A stretch of 51,754 nt of DNA, from positions 1 to 51,754 of the forward strand of contig CADDYW010000026.1 in assembly GCA_902810745.1 (NCBI GenBank), written 5' to 3'. A model generated the notes under the pieces. The model was not told the origin of the DNA. It did not search any database and saw only the letters and a program-made list of their open reading frames with translations. Below, piece after piece: positions 18,765 through 28,053 of this stretch (position 1 is its first letter; every line of letters starts with the position of its first letter). This DNA is from Chloroflexota bacterium (lineage in GTDB: Bacteria; Chloroflexota; UBA6077; FW602-bin22; CADDYW01). The position numbers were made by a program, and so were the translations under genes.

Positions 18765-20714
18765 TCAGGCGGTTCGGATGCGACGATCGATGGAGTCGCA
18801 GACAATGGTGGGAAGCGCCTCGACGGTACGGACAAGCTGACCAGTCGAGCACTGGATTGGCTGGCCATCGATCTCCGGCTGGTATGATGCCTTGAATTCC
18901 TCCTCGGCCAGCCCGACGCCAAAGGCGAGGACCATCAGCCTCTCGTTCCGCGGGACGACCTGATTTCGACGCTCGATCTCGAGTAGCCGTTCGGTGAGCG
19001 CCTGGCGATCGCTGCTGATTCCGTCGGTGATCATGAAGATGGTCTTGAGCCCACGTTGCTCGGCCAGGTCGGCAATCGCACGGTCCAGGCAGGGGGTTTC
19101 TCGCGTCTCGGCGTGCTCGGCCTGATACATCTCGTGCACCAGGTAGCTGAAATCCTTGGGCACGTAGGACGACGACGGATCGATCTGCAGGTTGTGAAAC
19201 TGGCATTCCTCGAAGCTGCGCAACACGGTGACGTGATCGCTGAAGGCGATGAGCTCGTAGGGGATCTTCAGACGCTCGTGAATTTCACAGAAGACGACCA
19301 TCGTATCGATCAGCTGGTCGAACTTCCGGCTGCGATAACCCCGTTGGACAACGCTCCCGCTGACGTCGAGCAAGATGACGTGCGCAAAATCCTTCTGGCT
19401 GTCGTCCCGTGGTTGTCGTCGGCCCTTCAGGAAGGCGGTAGCAGGCGAGATCACCAGGTTTTCCGGATGATCTGGATCCACCTCTCCGCTATCGCCACGG
19501 CGCCACCGCCGTGGGCGCCGCCACGGGTCGAATGTTCCGAAGCGACGACGGTTCAGAATGGCGATCAGGCCCTCGCGCTCGTCGGAGCCGTTCAGGAGAG
19601 CGTCGATCTGGGCACGCAGTCTTCGCACTGCTTCGAGGTAGTTGAAATCCTCGTAGGCAGGTGCATTTCTGCCCCGATGGCCCAGGCGACGGAAGCGCTG
19701 AATGATTCCGCCCGTCCATCGTGACGCCTCCTGGCGTGGCACGGGGGTACCCGCGGTCTGGACCGCGGCTGGAGGTGGCGGTCGTGGCTGGTCGTCGTCC
19801 TCGTCCGACGGTTCGGCGTCGGCGTCCGGAATAATCACCCACGAGGTCGGAGGCTCGTCGTCGGCCGGGCTTCCGCGAACGAGCGTTCCGAGGTCGTCGA
19901 CAGCCGCTTCGGCATCGTCCTCCTCGTCGTTCGCGGCGTCGGGTGAAGGCGTCGGTTCGTCGTCGACCTCGGCGACGGCGCCCCGCCGGATGATCTCTCG
20001 ACTGAGCGCGACCAGCTCCAGATAGACCGGGAAGACGTCGGTCTGGACGATCTGAACGAGCATGGGGAGGTCGTCACATGCCGCTGCGCGAGCAATCGCC
20101 TCCCAGGATTGAGTGAGCGCTCGCCGCACACGCTCGTCGGGTGGCGAAGCCGGGGATACGCCGACGAGCTCCGCGGCCCATCGGCGGGTGAACTCATCGA
20201 TGAACGCGTGGTGAGGTAGGACCCGGCTCTGAATCCGCCGTTGATCGAAGTCGTTCTTCTGGACCAGAGAAGTGTCGCGGTAGAGCTCGACGAAGTAGCC
20301 GCGACTGCCTGGAAACTGCTCAAGGTAGAGGCGATTGACGCGCAGATCGTTGACCGCGTTGAGAAGTAGCTCGGCGGATCGCGTCTCGCAGCCGCGGGTG
20401 ATTGCCCATCCCACGAATTGCTCGAAAATCGGACCGGCCGCGCGGCCACTGAAGAGGACCTCGGCAATCTCATGACAGAGCGCACCGATCGAACGGCCTG
20501 GCGGCCATTCCCCGAGCAATGCCGCCGGATAGCAGACTTCGGAGCGCTCTGGGTAGTAGCCCCACCAGCCACCGGGAACGACTCGAACCTGTCGATCCTG
20601 GAGAAGTAGCCTTGCGACGGTCTCTAGTTCGGAAGGCTGATAGGGATGCATTGATGCGAGGTCAGAGCTGCGGTCGGTCGACCTGGTCTCGGCTCGTCGT
20701 ACGTCCTGGTTCAT
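18765..20714 (-). CDS. VWA/MIDAS-domain protein with acidic linker (CobT/CoxE/NorD-like)
   Basis: About 649 residues, with ATG 20714 chosen; a GTG ten codons upstream (20744) is the alternative. An N-terminal helical domain contains LCHEIAEVLFSG (HExxE, about 80-90) and NAVNDLRVNRLY (about 119-130), an arrangement reminiscent of inactive zincin-like domains in CobT-type proteins. Residues about 247-310 are a Pro/Asp/Glu-rich linker. The C-terminal VWA domain has the MIDAS motif DVSGS (D450, S452, S454), a Thr near 540 and TDGISSD (D564). Such proteins work with MoxR-type AAA+ ATPases to load metals or remodel enzymes. The AAA+ gene lies about 90 bases upstream in the same direction. The exact substrate is unknown. 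Confidence 0.8.
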   Translation of the reverse strand: MNQDVRRAETRSTDRSSDLASMHPYQPSELETVARLLLQDRQVRVVPGGWWGYYPERSEVCYPAALLGEWPPGRSIGALCHEIAEVLFSGRAAGPIFEQFVGWAITRGCETRSAELLLNAVNDLRVNRLYLEQFPGSRGYFVELYRDTSLVQKNDFDQRRIQSRVLPHHAFIDEFTRRWAAELVGVSPASPPDERVRRALTQSWEAIARAAACDDLPMLVQIVQTDVFPVYLELVALSREIIRRGAVAEVDDEPTPSPDAANDEEDDAEAAVDDLGTLVRGSPADDEPPTSWVIIPDADAEPSDEDDDQPRPPPPAAVQTAGTPVPRQEASRWTGGIIQRFRRLGHRGRNAPAYEDFNYLEAVRRLRAQIDALLNGSDEREGLIAILNRRRFGTFDPWRRPRRWRRGDSGEVDPDHPENLVISPATAFLKGRRQPRDDSQKDFAHVILLDVSGSVVQRGYRSRKFDQLIDTMVVFCEIHERLKIPYELIAFSDHVTVLRSFEECQFHNLQIDPSSSYVPKDFSYLVHEMYQAEHAETRETPCLDRAIADLAEQRGLKTIFMITDGISSDRQALTERLLEIERRNQVVPRNERLMVLAFGVGLAEEEFKASYQPEIDGQPIQCSTGQLVRTVEALPTIVCDSIDRRIRTA

Positions 20715-20804
20715 TGATCGCCTATCGGTTTCTCCGGGCTTCACTGGCTAAATCTGCGACGGCTCATGAGCAGTCCCCGGTGGCTGGACTCTCCCTCGCC
20801 GCGA

Positions 20805-23138
20805 TCAGCCCGGTGCAAGCCCGTACTGAAGGAGCACCGGCTCGAGGACCCGCCGAACGGTATCGGGCGCGCCATCCAGAATGCCGACGCGCAGGCGCTC
20901 GGCGAAATCAGGGCCACCGCCTGCCCGTGCAATCGCCACTAACTCGGCGGTGCTCAGCGCCGCCCGCCGCGCGGCCTGACGCAGCGCCTCCTGCGAGGCC
21001 CGCGAGAGGCCTACCAGGGCGGCAGGGTCTGCCTTCCCGGCGACGAGTCGCCGGCAGTAGTCGACGAGACGAATGCAGCGCTCGACGGTGCCGACGTGTG
21101 CTCCGGGCGCCACGAAGCGGATGATCGCGACCTCGTCGTCCACGGGCGGATAGCCAAGGCCAATGATGGCTCCGAAGCGATTCTCGACGCCTTCGTTGAG
21201 TGGCTTCACGCCGGGCCCTTCGAGGTAGCCCGTCGCGATCACCCGCGCGGACGGGTGCAGGTGGTACACGCGGCCGTCGGGGAGCGCTAGTCGCGCGCCC
21301 TTATCGAACAGTCCGTTCAACAGCGAGTGGACATCCGGGTACGCGAGGTTATACTCGTTCGCGATGACGACGTAGCCCTGGGCAAGCGCCTCGAGGAATG
21401 CCTGCGTCTGCCAGCGAGTTGCCCCCGCGACGAGGCGACGAACTGCGCTGAGATCTGTCTTGGCCGTTTCGCCGGTGAATCCTACTTCGACCACCGGTCG
21501 GCGCCGCAGGTAGGCCAGCGTGCGGGCGAGGCTCGATTTTCCGGCTCCAGTGGGTCCGGCGACGAAAACTGGCCGGCCAAGCAGCAGCGCTGCCTCGGCC
21601 AGCTCGAGTGCGGCCACGGAGTGCACCGTGAGGCACGGAAGCAGCTCGGGGGGTCGCAAACGCCGTCCCAGTGGCCCGGGAACGTTCAGTCCGTCGCGGT
21701 CGCGGAGCAGCCGGCTGATCTCATCCAGGCGGTCGGGGTCGACGATCTGTCGCCCGTTCTTATCGTACGCCCGAATGCGAAAGCCCAGCCCGTGGCGGCT
21801 CGACCGATCACCCGCTCCGTCGGGATACATTGGTTCGGCGATCAGGACTTTTCCCCCGTCGGGCAAGGCACGGGTGTAACGAACGCGATGAATCACCGGT
21901 GCACGCGTCGCGGAGGTTCCCTCGTCGAGGCCGCGCGACGGGGGCCTGGCGGTTTCGATCGGGACTGCCTCGCCGGGCCGAAGTGTTGGCCATTCGACGC
22001 GGAAGGGCCGCAGCTTACTGGTCTCCGACGCATCCAGGCGCGTATTGCCCAGGACGTCGCGTGCGCGGGCAACGGCGCGCTCGCGCGCGTCCGGGGGAAC
22101 CGTGCTGAGCAGGGCGCGGTCCAGAACCTCGGCGAGTGGCAGGCCCGTGATCTGTGCCAGGCCCAGCCAGTGGACCAGTGTTCGCGTCGACAGACGCGTG
22201 GACATCACGTTCCCGATCTGAGGATCCTTCCGGAGCGTGGCGGCAAGACTGGCAATCTGTCGGCAGATCGTCGGGGCGACACGGACGTCGAGGCTGGCAA
22301 AGAGGTGCTCGGATGCGAACTCGTGCTCGATCGCAATAGCTTCCTCGTCGACCGGCAGGAAGTCCATCTCGATGTATCCGAGGCCCCGACCGAACCGTCG
22401 CTCGATGGCCCTGCCCATGTCGAGAGTTCCGACGTAATTAGGGTTAGCCGTGCCGATCAGTCCAAACTCGCCGTGGACCTGGATCTCGACGTTTCCGCGC
22501 TCGGTTCCCGAGAGAACCAGGCGCCCGGTGTCCATTGCCTGGGAGAAGACGTTGAGCAGGTCCGGCGGGAGCATGTTGATCTCATTTAGGAGGAGCTTCT
22601 GGCCGCGTAGCATCGCTTCGACCGCGGGCCCCGGCACGGTGAGCGTGCTCTGCTGGAGGTTGCTATCTCGAACGAGCTCGACTGATGTGTAGAAATCGCT
22701 CAGAGCGGTGTCTCCGCTGAACGATAGCTCGGTACACGGCTGGTTCGCGAGGTAGCAATAGGTCTTCGCCATGGTCGTCTTGCCGCAACCGGTCGGACCG
22801 ACGAGGAGGATGAAGCCGTGGTGAGCTACGGCCGTATCCACGTCGGCGATACGTCGCAGCACGCGGGCCATGGAGGGTGTAAGGTACGAGAAGATCTCTG
22901 ACGTGTCGGGGACGTTCCGACGCAGGTCGGACGGGTCCGGCACGCGCAAAAGCTGACTATCCCAGGAGGCCGGATCGGGCCCCCGGTTCAGCTGCCGCAG
23001 TTCGGGCCGGCTGGGGTACTGACGGCGTGGGTACCGCTGCCCCTCGACGGTGAAGCTGTCCTCCTCGAGCGACACCAGTGGGCCGAACTGCTTGGGAAAT
23101 TCGTTCACCGCGACTGTCGACCGATCCTGACTGATCAT
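20805..23138 (-). CDS. Tandem MoxR-type AAA+ ATPase
   Basis: This 777-residue protein carries two AAA+ modules in one chain. Module 1 has Walker A GPTGCGKTT (114-122), Walker B KLLLNEINML (N185-E186), sensor GTANPN (229-234) and arginine finger ERRFG (about 246-250). Module 2 has Walker A GPTGAGKSS (528-536), Walker B VVIANEYN (N594-E595) and finger ENRFG (R654). Both Walker B motifs have Asn where Asp is usual, with the catalytic Glu kept. ATG 23138 is chosen since the longer frame would overlap the upstream gene; it lies seven bases after that gene's stop. Most MoxR, CbbQ or NorQ proteins have one module. It probably acts with the VWA protein downstream. Confidence 0.85.
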   Translation of the reverse strand: MISQDRSTVAVNEFPKQFGPLVSLEEDSFTVEGQRYPRRQYPSRPELRQLNRGPDPASWDSQLLRVPDPSDLRRNVPDTSEIFSYLTPSMARVLRRIADVDTAVAHHGFILLVGPTGCGKTTMAKTYCYLANQPCTELSFSGDTALSDFYTSVELVRDSNLQQSTLTVPGPAVEAMLRGQKLLLNEINMLPPDLLNVFSQAMDTGRLVLSGTERGNVEIQVHGEFGLIGTANPNYVGTLDMGRAIERRFGRGLGYIEMDFLPVDEEAIAIEHEFASEHLFASLDVRVAPTICRQIASLAATLRKDPQIGNVMSTRLSTRTLVHWLGLAQITGLPLAEVLDRALLSTVPPDARERAVARARDVLGNTRLDASETSKLRPFRVEWPTLRPGEAVPIETARPPSRGLDEGTSATRAPVIHRVRYTRALPDGGKVLIAEPMYPDGAGDRSSRHGLGFRIRAYDKNGRQIVDPDRLDEISRLLRDRDGLNVPGPLGRRLRPPELLPCLTVHSVAALELAEAALLLGRPVFVAGPTGAGKSSLARTLAYLRRRPVVEVGFTGETAKTDLSAVRRLVAGATRWQTQAFLEALAQGYVVIANEYNLAYPDVHSLLNGLFDKGARLALPDGRVYHLHPSARVIATGYLEGPGVKPLNEGVENRFGAIIGLGYPPVDDEVAIIRFVAPGAHVGTVERCIRLVDYCRRLVAGKADPAALVGLSRASQEALRQAARRAALSTAELVAIARAGGGPDFAERLRVGILDGAPDTVRRVLEPVLLQYGLAPG

Positions 23139-23145
23139 CGCGCGA

Positions 23146-23748
23146 TCACGAGTAGCGCTCTTCCTTCCATGGATCACCGCGCATGTGATAGCCGTACTGT
23201 TCCCAGAAACCGGGTCGATCAGTCGCGAGGAACTCGAAGCCACGTACCCACTTGGCGCTCTTCCAGAAGTACAGGTGAGGAACGACGAGGCGCAGAGGCC
23301 AGCCGTGCTCCGGGGTCAGGGGCTGATCGTCGTGCGTATCGGCGAGGAGGACGTTTGGCCTGAGCAGATCGTCGAGAGGAAGATTCGTCGTGAATCCGTT
23401 TTCGGCATGAATCATGACGAACTTCGCAGTGGGCTGGAGCTGAACGCGCTCGAGCAGATCCTTGACTGCGACGCCCGTGAAAGTGTTGTCGAGACGGCTC
23501 CAGCGGGTGACACAGTGGATATCGCAGTGGATCGTCGTGCGGGGAAGCTCGTGGAACTCATCCCAGCTCAGGCGTACGGGCTGCTGGACTAATCCAAAGA
23601 GGCGAAAGTCCCAGGTTTTTGGATCGACCGTCGGAACATTGCCGTAGTGAAGAACCGGCCATTTCCTGGTGACGACCTGTCCGGGTGGAATCCGCGATGG
23701 GTCGATAGTCTGCTCGGAACGTTGCTCGCGATGGAAAAAGTCAAACAC
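23146..23748 (-). CDS. Sulfite-oxidase-fold molybdopterin oxidoreductase
   Basis: This 200-residue protein has the oxidoreductase molybdopterin-binding domain. The segment HCDIHCVTRWSRLDNTFTGV holds the Mo-coordinating Cys in CVTRW, and PLTPEHGWPLRLVVPHLYFWKSAK is the family signature (broken over about 142-165). There is no signal peptide, heme domain or membrane helix, so it looks like a small soluble cytoplasmic member. It starts with GTG; AAGGAG lies nine bases upstream. Its stop is seven bases before the AAA+ ATPase, suggesting that ATPase and VWA proteins serve this enzyme. Its substrate cannot be read from the sequence. Confidence 0.87.
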   Translation of the reverse strand: MFDFFHREQRSEQTIDPSRIPPGQVVTRKWPVLHYGNVPTVDPKTWDFRLFGLVQQPVRLSWDEFHELPRTTIHCDIHCVTRWSRLDNTFTGVAVKDLLERVQLQPTAKFVMIHAENGFTTNLPLDDLLRPNVLLADTHDDQPLTPEHGWPLRLVVPHLYFWKSAKWVRGFEFLATDRPGFWEQYGYHMRGDPWKEERYS

Positions 23749-23863
23749 GTCTGATCACTCCTTCGGTCAGACCATCCAGCCGGTCCCGAGGATTATGATA
23801 CATCAATTGCTCGCCGGGCGCGATGCTTCGAGCGGGGATCGACCGAGGGGTGGCAGCTGGTTG

Positions 23864-25630
23864 TCACGCGGCCTGACGGCCGTGCCGCGCCTTGAGCCAC
23901 GCCTCGAACGCTGGCAGGGGCAGTGTATTGACGATGTCCTGACTGGTAAGCCAGCCGCGGCGGGCAACCGCGATGCCGTACCGCAGGGTTTCGAAGTGCG
24001 CCGGCCCGTGGGCATCGGAATCGACGACGAGGCGGCAGCCGAGATCCTTTGCGCGCCTGGACCAGATGTCGTCCAGATCGAGCCGATTGATCTGGCTGTT
24101 GATCTCGATCACGACGCCAAGCGAAGCTGCGCACTGGAGGATCGCTTCCAGATCGACCTCGTAGCCCGGACGCTGACCCAGGAGGCGGCCAGTCGGGTGA
24201 TTGAGCACGTTGACGAGAGGATGTTGCATGGCACGCAAGATACGCTCGGTCATCGCTTCACGCGACATCTGGAAGCGGCTGTGCACCGAGATCGAGACAA
24301 ACTCGAGCCGACGGAGAGCATCGTCGGATAGATCGAGTGAGCCATCCGGCCGGATGTCCACCTCGGCGCCTTGAAAGATGCGAAACGGCGCCAGAGTCCG
24401 ATTGAGACGATCGATCTCTCGCCGCTGCTGTTGCAGGCGCTCCGGCGACAGGCCGCGGGCGATAGCCAGCGAGACCGTGTGGTCGGTGATGACGATGTAG
24501 TCCAGCCCAGCATTCCGGGCGGCGACGGCCATCGCTTCGATCCCGGCGGTTCCATCGCTCCAATCGGTGTGCGTGTGCGGGTCCCCGCGCAGATCTGACT
24601 GTTCCACGAGGACCGGAAGGTTATGCTGAGCCGCAGCCTGAAGCTCACCGCGATCCTCTCGAAGCTCCGGCGGCATCCAGTCGAGGCCGAGCGCATGGTA
24701 GACGTCCTCCTCGATCTCGCCGCCCAGGCGACGGCCGGTGCGTTCCTCGAAGACCCCATACTCGTTGATCTTGAGGCCGCGCGCGATCGCCATGTCGCGG
24801 AGCGCGATGTTGTGCAGCTTGGACCCGGTAAAGTACTGTAACGCGGCGCCCCAGGATCCTGGCTCGACGACGCGTAGGTCGACCTGCAGTCCGGTTTCGA
24901 GCAGCACCGTTGCCTTGGTCGGCCCGCGAGCGAGTACGTCGCGAACCAGGGGGAGCCGCGTAAAGTGCTCAACGGCCGTTGGCGGGTCGTGCGAGGCAGC
25001 CAGTAGATCGATGTCTCCAATGGTCTCGCGCATCCGGCGAAGCGAGCCCGCGGGTGAGACACGGAGGAAGATCGGATCACGACGTAGCAGGTCAACGATG
25101 TGGTTGGCGATCGGCCAGGCGACTCCGAGCAGGAGCCGTTGCTCGCGCTGGGTCCAGCGGCGCGCAGCAGCCAGGAGCCGCTCTTCGGAACGCGGCCCGA
25201 ACCCGGGCAGCGTTCGGATCCGGTGCGCTTCCGCCGCCCTGGCAAGCTCTTCTGGCGTGTGAATGTTGAGGGCTTCGACGAGCTGACGGGCGCGCCGCGG
25301 TCCGATTCCCGGGACGCTCAGCAAGCTCTCGATCGCGGGCGAAACCGATCTCTGGAGCTCCTCCAGGTAGCTGCTGTGTCCGGTGCGCAAGAACTCGTCG
25401 AGCTTCGAGGCAATCGATGGGCCAACCCCGGGGATCGATTCGAGCCTTCCGTCCTGCCAAACAGTCGTGAGGCTTTCGGTCATCCCTTCAATGTGAGCGG
25501 CAGCCTCGCGGTAAGCTCGAACGCGGAACGGGTTCTCGCCCTTCGCTTCGAGGAGAAGGGCGATGCGCTGCAAGAGCTGCCCTGCCCGCTGATTGATTCC
25601 AACCGTATCGTCTGGGGGTCTGTCTTCCAC
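23864..25630 (-). CDS. polX: DNA polymerase/3'-5' exonuclease PolX with PHP domain
   Basis: This 588-residue repair enzyme fills short gaps and trims 3' ends. Helix-hairpin-helix elements are at about 64-75 (SIPGVGPSIASK) and 105-116 (SVPGIGPRRARQ). The Pol X palm has GSLRRMRETIGDIDLL with catalytic D206 and D208, and D251 in QVDLRVV. The C-terminal PHP phosphoesterase starts at about 348 (GDPHTHTDWSDG) and continues with TDHT, INSQIN and DSDAHG metal ligands. Length is close to the bacterial PolX norm of about 570. The start is GTG at 25630 with GAGG nearby. It is divergent from the RNase J gene. Confidence 0.93.
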   Translation of the reverse strand: MEDRPPDDTVGINQRAGQLLQRIALLLEAKGENPFRVRAYREAAAHIEGMTESLTTVWQDGRLESIPGVGPSIASKLDEFLRTGHSSYLEELQRSVSPAIESLLSVPGIGPRRARQLVEALNIHTPEELARAAEAHRIRTLPGFGPRSEERLLAAARRWTQREQRLLLGVAWPIANHIVDLLRRDPIFLRVSPAGSLRRMRETIGDIDLLAASHDPPTAVEHFTRLPLVRDVLARGPTKATVLLETGLQVDLRVVEPGSWGAALQYFTGSKLHNIALRDMAIARGLKINEYGVFEERTGRRLGGEIEEDVYHALGLDWMPPELREDRGELQAAAQHNLPVLVEQSDLRGDPHTHTDWSDGTAGIEAMAVAARNAGLDYIVITDHTVSLAIARGLSPERLQQQRREIDRLNRTLAPFRIFQGAEVDIRPDGSLDLSDDALRRLEFVSISVHSRFQMSREAMTERILRAMQHPLVNVLNHPTGRLLGQRPGYEVDLEAILQCAASLGVVIEINSQINRLDLDDIWSRRAKDLGCRLVVDSDAHGPAHFETLRYGIAVARRGWLTSQDIVNTLPLPAFEAWLKARHGRQAA

Positions 25631-25917
25631 CTCTGGACCTCGCGTCGTCGGCCGAGCGTCAGGTGCTACTGTTCAGGGCATCGCTCTGACGGAAGTACGC
25701 GGCAACCTCTTCTTTATCCATGCTACACCCACTCGAGGCGACGCGCAGCGATGCCAGTGGCTAACCTGTCAGTAAACGCGGCGCTACCTTCAAGTGACGC
25801 TCTCGCTGCCTGGCTCGTCGCATGGCGCCGGACGCAAGACGTATGCCGAGTTCCGCGAGCGGCCCAGGACTTGCATCAGATGGCAATGATCTGGTTGGCG
25901 CGAGGCGCGATCGATCG

Positions 25918-27588
25918 ATGGCAAAGCAGCAGGTGGTAGGACGACTGATCCCTCTTGGTGGCGTTGGGGAGATCGGCAAGAACTCTCTCGTCGTCGAGTT
26001 CGGCGGCGACATGCTCCTGGTCGACGCGGGAGTCATGTTTCCCGAAGAAGAGCTGCACGGCGTCGATCTGGTCATCCCCGATTTCTCGTACGTTCTTCAG
26101 CGCGCGGATCGGTTGAAGGCGATCCTCCTGACGCACGCGCACGAGGATCACGTTGGAGCGCTGCCCTACCTGCTCAAAGAGCTTGGACGGAAGGTTCGCA
26201 TCTACAGCCTGCCGCTCACGCTTGGGCTCGTCGAGCCAAAGCTTCGTGAGCACCGCGTTATCCGCTTGGCGGAGCTCATTGGCGTATCGCCACGCGACCG
26301 GATCTCGATCGGGTCGGTGAACGTGGAGTTTGTTCCGGTCAGCCACAGCGTGCCAGATAGCGCCTCGATCGTCCTTCGGACGCCGATCGGTACTCTGTTC
26401 TTCACCGGCGACTTCAAGTTCGATCAGATGCCGGTCGAGGGAGAGCCGACCAATCTGAATTATTTGCGATCGATCGGCGACGAGGGTGTACTTCTCCTGC
26501 TCTCTGATTGTGTCCGAGTCGAGCGCCCCGGGATCACCCCGTCCGAGCGGGTGGTGGGCGAAGCACTGGACGGAATCGTCCAGGATGCGCCAGGGCGGGT
26601 AATCATGACCACCTTCGCCTCGAACATCATCCGGCTCGAGCAGGCGATCGATGTGGCTCACCGCCACGGCCGGAAGGTCGCCGTGGTTGGCCGAAGCATG
26701 GAAGATAATCTGCGCGTCGCGAGCGATCTCGGCTACATCAGCGTTCCACCGCGCTCCCTGGTGACGGTCGACGAGCTTCGGCGGTTGCCGCAGGACCAGG
26801 CCATGATCCTCACGACGGGAAGCCAGGGCGAGCCAACGTCAGCTCTGAGCCGCATTGCCATGGGTGACCACCCATTTGTCCGCGTGATCCCGGGCGATAC
26901 GGTCGTGATCTCGGCGACACCGATTCCGGGAAACGAAGAGACCGTCGCTCGCACCATCGATAACCTCATGAGGCGTGGCGCGAGCGTGCTCTATCCCCCC
27001 GTTGTGCCGAACATCCACGTGTCCGGACACGCCAGCCGAGATGAGCTTCGGGCGCTGCTTCAGCTTCTGCGACCATCTTACGCGATGCCCGTCCATGGCG
27101 AGTATCGCCAGATGGTTCACTACAAGATGCTTGCGACGGAGACGGGCATTCCCGCCGAGCGCGTCATCCTGGCGGATGTTGGCCAGGTGATCAATGTCAA
27201 ACCGGAGCGCGTCGGGCCGAACGGAACCGTCACGGCTGGATCGGTACTGGTGGATGGACTGACCGTGGGGGGAGTGACCCAGGTCGTGCTGCGCGACCGC
27301 CGCCATCTCGCTGCGGATGGCGTCGTGATCGTGGCGGTTGCCCTGGACCGCGAAACCGGACGCCTCGTCGGTGGGCCGGAGGTGACCTCACGCGGGTTCA
27401 TCGCTCCATCGGCAAGTACCGTACTGGAACAGGGCGCTGAACGTGTTCGTCGGGCGCTGCAGCGGCGGCCCGAGGGAGAGGTCGAGTTCGGCTATCTCAA
27501 GGGAAAGATCAAAGATGTCATTGGCCACGCCATCTATGATCGAACGCGCCTGCGGCCGATGATCCTCCCGGTGATCACCGAGGTCTGA
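25918..27588 (+). CDS. rnj: Ribonuclease J
   Basis: This 556-residue metallo-beta-lactamase/beta-CASP ribonuclease has 5'-3' exonuclease and endonuclease activity on mRNA. Metal ligands THAHEDH (H73, H75, D77, H78) and SHSVPDS are present; GDFKFD and the beta-CASP motif SGHAS follow, then the C-terminal domain. The frame is open 32 codons further upstream, but ATG 25918 gives MAKQQVVGRLIPLGGVGEIG, the usual beginning, and the usual length of about 555. The 287 bases between polX and this gene hold no recognisable element, though a divergent promoter is expected. A perfect hairpin follows the stop. Confidence 0.94.
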   Translation: MAKQQVVGRLIPLGGVGEIGKNSLVVEFGGDMLLVDAGVMFPEEELHGVDLVIPDFSYVLQRADRLKAILLTHAHEDHVGALPYLLKELGRKVRIYSLPLTLGLVEPKLREHRVIRLAELIGVSPRDRISIGSVNVEFVPVSHSVPDSASIVLRTPIGTLFFTGDFKFDQMPVEGEPTNLNYLRSIGDEGVLLLLSDCVRVERPGITPSERVVGEALDGIVQDAPGRVIMTTFASNIIRLEQAIDVAHRHGRKVAVVGRSMEDNLRVASDLGYISVPPRSLVTVDELRRLPQDQAMILTTGSQGEPTSALSRIAMGDHPFVRVIPGDTVVISATPIPGNEETVARTIDNLMRRGASVLYPPVVPNIHVSGHASRDELRALLQLLRPSYAMPVHGEYRQMVHYKMLATETGIPAERVILADVGQVINVKPERVGPNGTVTAGSVLVDGLTVGGVTQVVLRDRRHLAADGVVIVAVALDRETGRLVGGPEVTSRGFIAPSASTVLEQGAERVRRALQRRPEGEVEFGYLKGKIKDVIGHAIYDRTRLRPMILPVITEV

Positions 27589-27663
27589 CGCGAGCTCCGT
27601 TCACCCGTCGTAACCGCGCACACCCGCCTGGCCGTCGTGGTCTCCATAGCCTAAAGCAAGACA

Positions 27664-27685
27664 GGGGCCTGGCACGCCAGGCCCC
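27664..27685. terminator. Perfect hairpin between convergent rnj and small-gene ends
   Basis: GGGGCCTGGC (27664-27673) pairs perfectly with GCCAGGCCCC (27676-27685). No T-tract follows on the + strand; on the - strand the downstream sequence is TGTCTTGCTTT, only mildly T-rich. Position between two converging genes suggests a shared terminator. Confidence 0.55.
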
Positions 27686-27726
27686 ACCATCGACCGCGAA
27701 CGAACGGCCGTTTTCAGGTGCGATGT

Positions 27727-27978
27727 CTAGAACAGCTTGGCCAGGTCAGAGACCAGGTCCGCCTTCTGCCGCGGGCAGAGATCACGAACTTCGAGGTGCT
27801 CGACCCAGCGGTTCCGGGCCTCTTTGTCGATGTGCTTCTGGATGATACGAATTGCCTCTTCGACGGCCGATTGCTCGAGACCGGTTTCGGACGTCGTCTC
27901 GGGTTCCGCGGGCACGGAAGTCACTGGCGCGATGGTCTCGTCCCCCACCACGGGGGCCCCACGTGTGTTAAAAGGCAT
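27727..27978 (-). CDS. Small hypothetical protein
   Basis: I do not recognise this 83-residue protein. ATG 27978 is chosen because GGAGGAGGG lies a few bases upstream; the frame runs open to 28020. The N-terminal half is Pro/Thr/Glu-rich and probably disordered. Residues about 36-83 (SAVEEAIRIIQKHIDKEARN onward) are amphipathic and charged, predicted helical, with a single Cys (C68). It shares direction with the next small gene, 75 bases away. The strong ribosome site argues for a real gene. Confidence 0.6.
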   Translation of the reverse strand: MPFNTRGAPVVGDETIAPVTSVPAEPETTSETGLEQSAVEEAIRIIQKHIDKEARNRWVEHLEVRDLCPRQKADLVSDLAKLF

Positions 27979-28053
27979 TACGCCCTCCTCCGAGAAATGT
28001 GATGATGCCATTCCGTTCACAGTCGGCTCAGCCTATGGTTGTTCTGGCATTCC

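Noticed and set aside
21327..22589. 420-residue open frame on the + strand over the AAA+ gene
   Set aside because: It mirrors the AAA+ gene and shows no motif or ribosome site.
23790..23810. CATAAT/TATCAT as -10 of the molybdopterin gene
   Set aside because: No acceptable -35 at 16-18 bases, so not strong enough to list as a promoter.
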